The notes under the pieces were generated by a model. The model made no database searches. It saw only the letters and a program-made list of their open reading frames with translations, and was not told the DNA's origin. 64,000 nt of DNA from Massospora cicadina (taxonomy: Eukaryota; Entomophthoromycota; Entomophthoromycetes; Entomophthorales; Entomophthoraceae): NCBI GenBank assembly GCA_022478985.1, contig JAKSZP010006704.1:1-64000 (forward strand), read 5' to 3'. Shown one piece after another: positions 32,465 to 41,699 of this stretch; positions within the stretch are counted from its first letter, which is position 1, and each line of letters starts with the position of its first letter. Position numbers and translations under genes: made by a program.

Positions 32465-35400
32465 AAAGGAAGAGGGGTATTGTGAGATGTGGCATGTGCC
32501 ACTATTGAACACTTATGAAGGAAAGGGTATGAAGTGATGAACCAAACTGGAAACCTGGATGAGAACAACTGTTTTTGACGGGATGGCAGGTACCAAAACA
32601 GCCATTTTTGAAAGTGGTCCATGAGGTGCGACTTGAATCAGCGGACATCTTCCTGGATGGTGGGAGTAAAGCTGGAAACGGCATCCAAGACAACTGTGTG
32701 GATGGTCCACATTGTCAATTGCTACCACAAAGGCTCGGAGGGAAGGTTGTATAGGGGCATTCAAGGACAAAGCGAAGATTTCCTTTGATAGGCTGAAGGC
32801 TGTGTTTGCTCCTGGAAAAAGAGACGCCGAGCCTCACGCCAGATCGCTTTTGACGGAGTGCACTCTTCTAGGCGGTGGACCAAAGCTCCATATTATTCAC
32901 ACAGAACACACAATGAGTGTGATGCGTTGGATCTCTGGGCGGTATGGTATACCCATTTCAAGCAGCGCCACACATGGGAACAAACATGCAGCACAGACAA
33001 GGATGATGGGCGTACTTCCAGATGGCTTTTTTGGGTTTCTAGGGAGTAGAGAATATCCATAATGTCCAGATAATCCACCCTGGCCATGATAAGGGACCTC
33101 CTTGGTATCACACTGTTCAGAACGGCTTGGCCTTATCTTCCTGTATGAAGCGCGGAGTAGGGCGACCCCTCTGGGCGATGTGCAAACTGATGCATATTCT
33201 CCACTCAGCGCTCCGCATGGAGAGAAGAATTCGTTTGAAGTGAGGTGACGGCTATGAAGGCCCACAGCAGAGGGATGTGAGGCAAGATATATTAACAGAG
33301 AATGGGATGGATAAATTTCTAAGGCCCAGGGCGTGGGAAAAGTTGGAGTGTGCCGCGCGTGACCTGTGTTGGGCCTGGAGTGTGGGGTTGTGACTGCAGT
33401 GATCCAGGTGCCAAGTATTTTGCCAGCATGGGCCTTAAAGTTGAGCAAGCTCATATCACCGCTATGGTGAGGGCCAAACAATACATCCAGGCGACAGGCG
33501 GTGGGCGTCATAACCAAAGCCACCCTTACAGGGTGGCATATAATGAGGTGAAGAAGGATGGGGAAAAGGCGATAGCATGGGCCACAAACCAAACTTTATA
33601 TAGGAGCATAGAGCTGGCCAGCACAACTCTGCCTGTGAGGGAAGTTTGGTGGGCTCTGGGGGAAGCGATGCATTTTGTGATATTGTCCAGGGTATGGTGC
33701 TCCATCACCATTGAGGCTTACCCTCCCGCCTCCAACCACACCCCCAAATGGCGTACCAGACCAGCAGTGGGTCTTGGCACGAAAAGGAGCACAAGCGGGG
33801 CAGTATGGGGTGAGTGGAGGAAGCGAGCTCGTGAGCTAGCTGCTGGAACTGGTAGAAAACGGGGTGCTGGTGACCAGAGGGTTTAGAACTGACTAAGAAA
33901 AATGATTTTGCTTTAGAAGCGTTAATTGAAGTGTTACTTACCGTGGAGTAATCCTGGATAGTAGCCTCATGAGAGCGTGCACCTTAGTTATTAGACACCC
34001 TAACCAAACAATCACTAGAAAATGCCAAAATCTAAACCGGTGCTTGGCCTTGCACTTGGACACCAGTAAGTTGAGCATTCATGTTGCGTAAAAGTGTGTC
34101 AAGGCTGAAGTTATACAAGAGTGGGCTCAAAGGGTCCCCTTGGCGGAGGCCCCTTTGAGGGCAAACTACATCAGTGAGAAATCCTGGGCCACGCACAGCC
34201 ATTGTGACGGATTCTGTAAGCAACATAACCCTATTAATGAACTGATGGGGGAGGTGGATCTTGTGGAGGAAGGCTTTGAGAAAATCCCAGTTGACTCTTA
34301 GATACGCTTTCTGCTGGTCTAAAAAAACAATTGCCCCAGTAGCCGTGGATTGGCAGACGTTGGCTACAGTGTGGATATTGTACCATATAGATAGCTTTAG
34401 AATTAAACTAAATTGCTCATAGAAAAAGAGATAAAAGGCAACTTCCCTTATGCGGTTGGCCATAATTTTAATAAATAACTTAGTGTCAGTGTTATTAAGT
34501 TAAATGAGGCGCCAGTTGGCCGAGTCCAGCTTATCCCCTTTCTTAAACAGCGTCATCGTGAAAGCCTCCTGGCCCCCAGGAAGGAGGCGCGTTTCCAACA
34601 AGCACTGGTTCATTGATGCAAGCAACAAAGAAGATAATTAATAAAAATATCTCTTGTAGAACTCATAAGGAATCCCATCTGGACCTGGGCATTTCCTGTG
34701 AGGTGCACAGCAAAAGGCATACCAGAGTTCTTCCTAAGAAATTTAAATTCATCAACTCCAGGTAACAAAAAATGGTGCAGATATGTGCACTTTCAAGAAA
34801 ATCGTCAAGTTTGGCCAGTTTGACTGGATCGCAGCAATACAATTTGGAGTGACAATTTTTGAGTTTTGTTTGCACTTTGGTTGGAGTACCTGCAATGGAG
34901 TGGTCTAGCCGCCTTACCTGTGTGCAGGCCAGTTTCTGTTGTGGTGCAAATGATTTTTGGAAAAAATAAACGGAGCACTTATCACTCCTGCCATTATGTT
35001 TTTTGTCTTATACTGCACACAAATGCGATGTTTGTGTTGCCTTACCAGTGCGGTAAGGTGAGCGAACACTTCAGCTCACCTGCAGTACCAAGTCAGGCTG
35101 TAGCCTGCAGCAAGGACGTTAGACTCCAGGTGGTCCACTTATACGAGCATTTGCACAATGACTGCCTATGCAGCCCAAGGGTGATGCAATGATAAGTGGC
35201 GTTCCTGGAAGATGGTGTTCGCTTTGAAGGCTGAAAAGGTGGAAAGCAGTCCACACAAAACAGTGTGGAGAACTCCAATGCCAAAGTTTCAGTGTCCACA
35301 CATGAGGAAAACCTGGGCAATGTGATCACAGCTGGATTAAGCTTGCCCTACTTCAGCGCCTGTGAATTGGTTGCGCCAAAAAGAATGAAATTGACACCAA

Positions 35401-36073
35401 TCAGTGGTCTGAGAAAACTTTTTTGTCAACATGAAGTGTGAAACCTGAAACCAAAAATCCTTTGGGGCAGGAACAAGGTCAATGCGGGGCATAGACCTCA
35501 GCTGACATTATGCACATGAGGATGAGACATTTTGAGGAGCAGCGGTGCATGTTTAGTAGGGTATCAAACATCCCCAAAGTAGCTTTAAGAAAGCGGAGTT
35601 CTACATGCCCCTGTATGGTGGGCGCTGAAGGCAGGATTCAGTGGCTGGGTTGGCCCAGCAGTTCATGTCGCCCACCACAAAAGGTTAGGCTGAAATGGGA
35701 GGGAAGAAATGGCTGAGAGGAATTCCCAGTGAACCCGCGCACAGGTCAGGGCATAAAGATTAACAATAGCTTGCACTTCGTCACCCTCAAGAAGGACACC
35801 ATAAGCACATGACCATCGAGGTAAGACTGTTTAGAGATAAATTTAAAATTACGGGTTGCACATATAAGCACCCCAATGTGTGGCGACCAAAAGGAAAGGG
35901 AAGGGAGAAGCATGATTGCTCATGTTTTCTTGGCACCGTGTGGACAATGGGTTTCCTGAATGTCCAGGATGTCCACAGGTAACTTATTTTTTAAAAAATT
36001 CAATCCTAGCCTGAGACGGCGAGGCCTTGAGTCTAGCAATGTTTGACGTCCTTATTGTGAAGGCTTCCCCCAT
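32465..36073 (-). pseudogene. LINE3 ORF2: endonuclease, reverse transcriptase
   Basis: It starts MGEAFTIRTSNIARLKA one base after the GCACCTAAGGTGC hairpin, in frame with ORF1. RT segments: STATGAIVFLDQQKAYLRVN (34370-34310), GLRQGDPLSPLLYNFSLDTL (about 34160-34100). The active site reads FSSDC (34008-34022), with the first Asp replaced by Ser. The C-terminal CCHC region and VDHPHSCLGC follow towards 32700. Stops and shifts throughout. Confidence 0.75.
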
Positions 36074-36074
36074 C

Positions 36075-36087
36075 GCACCTTAGGTGC
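36075..36087 (-). promoter_or_regulatory. ORF1/ORF2 junction hairpin of LINE3
   Basis: GCACCTAAGGTGC, identical to LINE1 although the surrounding coding sequence has diverged. It contains the ORF1 stop TAA and is followed by G and the ORF2 ATG. Confidence 0.6.
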
Positions 36088-37465
36088 AACAGGAAGGGCC
36101 CCCTAGGACTTTCTTTGCTGCTTTCTCAACAGCAGTAGTTGTAGACCGCGTAATGTGAATTTTTTGATATGTATACGTGGGCTTAAGGGAATTCATCATG
36201 TTAGAAGTAGGTGTGGCTTTGGTGTTCTTTTTTGCTTTGGTTCAATTTTATGCATTGCTGTGCTCCAGTGGTGCATCATCGCAGGGTGACACAAATCCAG
36301 GAGGGAAGTGGGTGGTAGAATTGGGTTTGATTGAATCTTAGTGCCATTGATAAGGTAGATCAACTCACCCATCAGGTCATCAGGTGGCTGCCCAATATAA
36401 CATGGTAAATGGACTCACGAGCTGCTTCCACAGTGAATAACTGGATATCCTCCTGGGTCTGGTCAGGTGGGATCATGGATGCAGCTGTGGCCGCTGCCTT
36501 GGTCACTGCCCTGCGGGCCTGCTTGGCCTTCTTACGCTCCTGCTGAGACACAGGTTTGACTTGAATGTAACCCCCTACATGCCCCACCGGCAAGGCGGCG
36601 TTGGTGTCTATGGCCTTTTTCATAATGGGTGTCTTCACTGATCATTGTTTTGGGTATGATTTCATTTTGTGAGATGCCCTCCTTGGATGGGCAGGTGTGG
36701 GCCTTGTGGCCAAAAGCATGGCAAAAGGTGAAGTTAGGGGGCGTGCTATCCACGGTGACATGGAATGGCGGGATTCATGCCTATCAATGCACACAAATGC
36801 AGTGTGGGGATTTGGGTCAAATGATACACAACAACTGTTTACAGATGAGCACAGCATTTACTTTTCCCATGAACAGTTCTGGCATGAGCGTAAAGCGTTG
36901 CATATTGAAGGATTAAAATTCCCCATATGTCTTAAGCCCAGCCATCAGGTGGTGCTCCAGCACTGTGTGTTTAATAGTTGTGTGGAGGAAGTTGAATGTA
37001 ACGAAAATTTGAACTGATTTGGTCCAATGAGTGCACATCATCTCAACCACTTATTGACCATCTGGAAGGTCTACCACCACTCGCACCTGTGCAGCTTCAT
37101 TCACTTTTTGTTTATTTTCAATACTAAGATCCAGCTACCTCAAGGCATAAAGTGCGATGCAATGTATACTGCATTCAGGAAATGGTTGTGCACATCTCCA
37201 CAGAACTTTTCTTAATGTGCCATTTGTTGGATATCCAGATATACCTGAACCCCATGCCCCACTGATGACAGGGGTTGAGAATGCAAAGTATTAATGAACT
37301 GGTTACATTTCGCTTGACAGGCCAAAATCTCTGTGAGAATATTAGCCGCCAGTTTTATATTATTTTTATTAAGGTCCTGGTGTCACTGTGGCGTTTACAA
37401 AAATTGTACAGTGTGGGGCCTGTGCCTGTGCTCTTTACTTTTCTCGCCCAACTGCTACCTGACAT
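36080..37465 (-). pseudogene. LINE3 ORF1: zinc-knuckle protein remnant
   Basis: It starts MSGSSWARKVKSTGTG at 37465. The knuckle region reads PPNFTFCHAFGHKAHTCP (near 36730), where the first Cys of C-x2-C has become Phe. Further on come SQQERKKAKQARRAVTKAAA and DQTQEDIQLFTVEAARESI as in LINE1. Several stops and frameshifts. Confidence 0.75.
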
Positions 37466-37558
37466 TGGGTGCACACTAATCTCCTCAAGGAGATTATCAA
37501 ACTTACTTAGTCTTGAATTGAATATGTTGCAAAAGTAATTGCAACAAGAAAGAAAATT

Positions 37559-37765
37559 TTTGGATTTAAACAATAATTAATAAAAACTTATTTGAATCAA
37601 ATCAAATCAAACAAATGCTTTATATTTAAATTATGTCAAAATTGATTAAAGTGAATTAGAATTATCAAATTTGAATCAATTGAATTTGAATAGCAAAAAA
37701 AATTAGGACAATGAGCACTCATCTCAAAAGAACTGAGAAATTGTTCAGGATCCTAATCCTGACAA
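37559..37765. other. Unassigned insert inside gypsy-1 RT, right part
   Basis: Very AT-rich, with repeats of AATCAAATC type. It separates the LINE3 5' end from the point where gypsy-1 RT resumes. It is possibly the other half of the insertion at 31681-32335. Confidence 0.35.
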
Positions 37766-38290
37766 TATATTAAGAGGAGCGCAAAAAACGTGCCATCATA
37801 GCTCAAGAGGGCATATTTCAGCTGACAAGAATGTAAAAGGGCTATGTAACACCATAGCTACATTTCAAAAGTGAGGGACACAATCCTGGGGGATCTAAAG
37901 TTGTCCTGTGTGTTGGTTTATCTAGATGATATAAAAGTCTTCAGCTGCATCTTTTGTGATCATCTGGAACATTTAGAGAGAGTCTTCAAGAGATTGGCGA
38001 CTTATAATTTAAAAATCAAGCCCAGAAAGTGCCAATTTTAATAAGACCCATTTTATGTACCTTGGAGTTATTATAAATAAAGAAGGTTTTTGACCTCAGT
38101 CATCCAAATAGATGTGATATTGGAGATAAAAAGGACCAAATACAAACGTAATATACAAGTTTTAAGGCATGATTGGTTTTTTATTGCTGATTTATTGCCA
38201 TTTTGCACAAACCAGAGAGCCTTTGTTCATCTACTTAAGGACAAGGTTGCATTTGAATGGAATTAGATTGTCAAGAAGCATTTAAATGCT
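37766..38290 (+). pseudogene. gypsy-1 reverse transcriptase, C-terminal fragment
   Basis: It resumes with ERKKRAIIAQEGIFQLTRM, then TILGDLKLSCVLVYLDDIKV: the Y-L-D-D active site is intact. FKRLATYNLKIKPRKCQF is the palm/thumb region, matching gypsy-1b at 60945-61010. The thumb continues to about 38290 with shifts. The upstream half lies at 31370-31680. Confidence 0.8.
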
Positions 38291-39890
38291 TTGATCAGGC
38301 CTAATAACAGCTCCAGTCCTGTAATATCCAGACTTTGAGCGCAAGTTTATTGTTCAAACTAATGCCTTGCTCACAGCAGTCAGATTCGTGTTGTCCCATA
38401 TAGGTGAAGACAGCAAGGAACATCCAATCGCCTTTGTTAGTTGGACCTTTAATATCCACAAGTGTAACTACATAATGACGGAAAGAGAATGCTTGATGGT
38501 TATAAAAACCTATAAGCAATTTGGGTTTATCTGAATGGAACTTACTTTACAGTTGTAACAGATCATTCGTCCCTAAGGTAAACTGAACAACTTGAAGGAA
38601 CCTGAGTACCAATTAGTTCGGTGGTCATTAAAGCTTTAAGCCTATATTTACATGATCAAGCACTTTGCAGGAGAGAAGCATCAAAATGCTGACTGTTTAT
38701 ACCAATTACCTACAGTTGTTATTGTCAGCTTGGCTGCAGCTGAGCTGTTCAAAAAAATGATCAGTGAGAAATTCCAAGATGAGTCCAGATCAGTCTAAAA
38801 TTGTTTTCAGATCTATAAAAGAATAATATGATTGAAATTAAAACATTATACAAAATGATTTGAAAGAAAGTTTATCTTTCCAAGACCTTCAGCACGAATG
38901 AATCTAATAATGGTTGCTCATAAGGCTATAGGACATGAGGACTTAAGAAAACAAAGGAGCATCATAAGCAACATTACTACTGGGAGTCAATGCACTTCAA
39001 TATTCTAGAGATCCTGGAGTGTTACACTGAATGCCAAGGCGAAATACCATTCCAAAAGAGCACATCTTACCAGTTCATTCAGCACTAATTTGCCTGGCAT
39101 ACTGTATCAATAGATGTTGTTGGACCACTTCCCATAAGCAATTCTAAGGTCAAGTATATCATTGTGACTTTCAACCACTTGACTAAGTGGGTTGAAGCCA
39201 AGGCTATTTGGGAAGTAGGAGCGGCGACAATGTCCAAGTTTATCCTTAAAAGTGTCATTCACAAATATAGTTGTCAACAGGTTATCCTGACCAATAATGA
39301 AGTCAATTTTACCATTAATGTTATCAAGAAGCTCAACCAATTGATGGGATTGAGAGGTGTGCTCTCAGCTCCTTACCATCATGAGACAAATAAAAAAAGT
39401 TTAGCGTGTAAACGGGACAAATGTGAACATTAACCAGAAGCTAACCTCAAACAAACCATCTTAATTGAGCACATTTCTAAGATCATCTGTGTTTGCCTAC
39501 AACATATCCTATCACTCCGCCACTGTTGACGCCTTTTCAGATTATATAGAAGGCATCCAGCCCTACTATCCTACTATATTCAGTCCTAGAAGATCCTAAG
39601 GAGAAAAACAACATTAATTTAAAGAAGCTCGCAGATACACTAATCAGGTTGCAGGCTCAAGTCTTCAATAACAGTTTTACTGTTAAAAAGGCCCAACTTA
39701 AAAACCCTTTTAGAGAGATATGATTTGGGCTAATTTGAAGTCAAAAATGAGGTACTATTCTATAAATATGCTCACATCAGGCCAATCACAGAAGTTGAAT
39801 CGCATTTTGGTAAGCCCATTTTTGATTATTGAGAAGACATCAAGGCTTGTTTACTCAATCAAAGAGGCTAGAACAGGTCATATCTATAAT
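38291..39890 (+). pseudogene. gypsy-1 RNase H and integrase
   Basis: The RNase H region (38300-38700) keeps KHPIAFVSWTFNIHKCNYIM, TERECL and FAGEKHQNADC. Integrase (38900-39800) reads VVGPLPISNSKVKYIIVTFN, HLTKWVEAKAIWEV, then ILTNNEVNF: both catalytic Asp (ID and TDN) have become Asn by G-to-A change. The third catalytic region is lost among stops. It ends in the GHIYN segment that the SINE splits. Confidence 0.75.
39879..39890 (+). repeat. SINE copy 2 target duplication, left copy
   Basis: CATATCTATAAT here and at 40021-40032, 12 of 12 identical. Confidence 0.85.
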
Positions 39891-40020
39891 TATAATATTT
39901 GAGGTGGGTCGACCTTAGGATAAATATACCATGCTGAGAATTTTTCTAGCCAGTACAGGTTTTGAACACAAAACCTGCACTAGGGTGGAAGAAGTTTTAC
40001 CTGACCGGGTAACCACCCTC
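39891..40020 (-). mobile_element. tRNA-derived SINE, copy 2
   Basis: 130 bp between perfect 12-bp duplications. On the minus strand the 3' part (CATGGTATATTTATCCTAAGG, then TCGACCCACCTCAAAT) matches copy 1. A B-box-like GTTCAAAACC lies upstream; the A box is weaker than in copy 1. It interrupts the integrase C-terminal region of gypsy-1: H-I-Y-N before and H-V-Q-V-K-F after belong to one motif. Confidence 0.8.
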
Positions 40021-40032
40021 CATATCTATAAT

Positions 40033-40140
40033 CATGTTCAAGTGAAATTCATAAGAAGATTTAACAAGAGGGCTGATTATAAACCCTTATATGGGAAAGA
40101 TAAAGTATATGATATATTTGAAAATAATAAAGTTAAATAA
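40033..40140 (+). pseudogene. gypsy-1 integrase C-terminal tail
   Basis: HVQVKFIRRFNKRADYKPL after the SINE; the equivalent in gypsy-1b is HAKFLGKFKKQLN, ending at 62909. No chromodomain is visible. Confidence 0.6.
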
Positions 40141-40254
40141 ACTATATAAACTTAAAGTAAAATAGAAATATATATATGTAGGCAATAAAAATAAGTTTTA
40201 TAGTACAAAAATAAATAAATTGGAAACAACAATTAATTAATAAAGGTTTCTTTT

Positions 40255-41430
40255 CCTCTTCTTTGAAGCTGGGTGGTGGCTCAGGACCAGACTATTCTCC
40301 TATGAGCGCCAATTAGGCCCAATCTGACTGCTGAGTGGCAAAAAAAGGGCTCTAGCAGCATCAAACCAAATGCACTGTGTACCGGCTGTAGCCAATTACC
40401 AGCGAACAATTGGTAGGGGAAGCACAAAACCGTTGACAGTGAACCAATCAAGCCTTCAATTGGGAGGAAAGAAAGCACTCAAGAGAAGACAGTTGATCAG
40501 ATAAGTGGTGCAGTAATAATAAATTATAGTGTTAACAACTGCACACAATATACATGTGTCTTCCACTATTTGACAAGGGGTGAAACGTGCAACAATTGAC
40601 CCAAAGGCATCTGATCTGGGAATATACCCATAAGATAGCTTAATAAAGATATCATAGGAAAATATTTGTCAGTGATATACTGATGTAAGGCCTCAAAGGC
40701 TTCACAAACGGCCAAGCAGAAGCAAACGTCCTGGACATCTTAATTATTTAGCCCAGCGATGAAGCATAATTGTGCCTACATTTGAGCGTTTCAGACCAGG
40801 AACTGAAAACTTATTTCATTAAAGCGTTGATTTGAACAAAGTCTTGAGGCTGAACTAAAGCATCTTTTACAGAAATAGATGTAAGGGGCTAAAAGATGCT
40901 CACTTTAGCCTTTAATTGTCAAAGAGTTGACCTTGACGTAATAAATTAGAAAATCCCAGTATGGCCAAATAAGCCCTAGACGTCAGAAAGTGGTTGATCA
41001 CAAAAATAATTCTGCCAAGAGATCCCCGTCCTAATAAAGGGATGCAAGCAATAAATTAGCATCCCTAGGATCAAGGATGCAGCTGATAAAGCCTCAGTAA
41101 GATTATTTGAGGAGTGCAAATGGTGCCTATAACCCAAAGAACTTTAAGGAATCTCTTATCTGGAATAACTTTTTCTATGACAATTGTTTTGGGCCATTTA
41201 GACGTCATGACAGTTGGCGCAAGAATAAGGTGACCTAATTCAGACTCTCATAGGGAGCCTAGAACATATGTATATGAGATGTTTGGTCCAACTGGTCAAA
41301 CTGACAGTGATCATCAGGACTGAGATTTATGAAAAATTGCAGTGAGCGGAAGAGGTGCTGTTGACAGACATTGATAAGAAAATTGGGAAACTCAGGGTTT
41401 AGATTTCAGAAAAGTGGGGGAAATGTTAAA
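40255..41430 (-). pseudogene. Antisense ORF between integrase and 3' LTR of gypsy-1
   Basis: On the minus strand a frame of about 390 codons with several stops runs from near the 3' LTR towards pol. Parts conserved with gypsy-1b include RGSLGRIIFVINHF, AILGFSNLL, DFVQINALMK, VFSSWSETL, DVQDVCFCLAVCEAFEALHQ and QLLHVSPLVKW. I do not recognise the family. The plus strand shows no comparable conservation, so the coding strand is minus. Function unknown. Extra antisense ORFs at this position are known from some plant gypsy elements. Confidence 0.55.
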
Positions 41431-41442
41431 TTCTGATTTTTG

Positions 41443-41575
41443 ACTCAAAAATAAACCTTTGAGAATACCATCAATTCTTAAGATTACTCCCATTGATGGA
41501 TCCTATGATCCTTGCTAATCTATCTGCATAATCTGCTAAATCATATTACCTTGAAACAGCCTAGACTGCATCTAA
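41443..41575 (+). repeat. gypsy-1 3' LTR, left part
   Basis: It starts TGTTAAATTCTG and runs for 133 bp, matching the first part of the LTRs at 26678 and 58664. It is then cut by LINE4; the LTR resumes at 46852. Confidence 0.8.
41565..41575 (+). repeat. LINE4 target duplication, left copy
   Basis: ACTGCATCTAA here and ACTGCATATAA at 46852-46862 match at 10 of 11 positions. Confidence 0.6.
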
Positions 41576-41699
41576 TTCTAACTTTTAATTAACTTTTATT
41601 TGTGAGTATGCAACTGGAGACGATGCAATAGAGGAATGGGGTAGGTGAGTAAATGAGAATATTTTAAAGTGGGTTGTAAATAGAGTGGTTTGATGCTAT

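Larger units (their letters stand above)
32336..37558 (-). mobile_element. LINE3: Tad-like non-LTR retrotransposon, near full length, old
   Basis: The minus-strand copy has the same order and ends as LINE1: a 5' region with TTTTCTTTCTTGTTGC, ORF1 beginning MSGSSWA, ORF2, the 3' UTR with CACTGGCAACAGAAG and GGGGTGCC, and an A/T-rich tail. It is more decayed than LINE1. I could not find a clean target duplication, so the ends are good to about 20 bp. Confidence 0.85.

Noticed and set aside
40155..40260. Chromodomain or env-like gene downstream of gypsy-1 integrase on the plus strand
   Set aside because: The plus strand has stops in all frames and no chromodomain pattern; conservation with gypsy-1b is on the minus strand.
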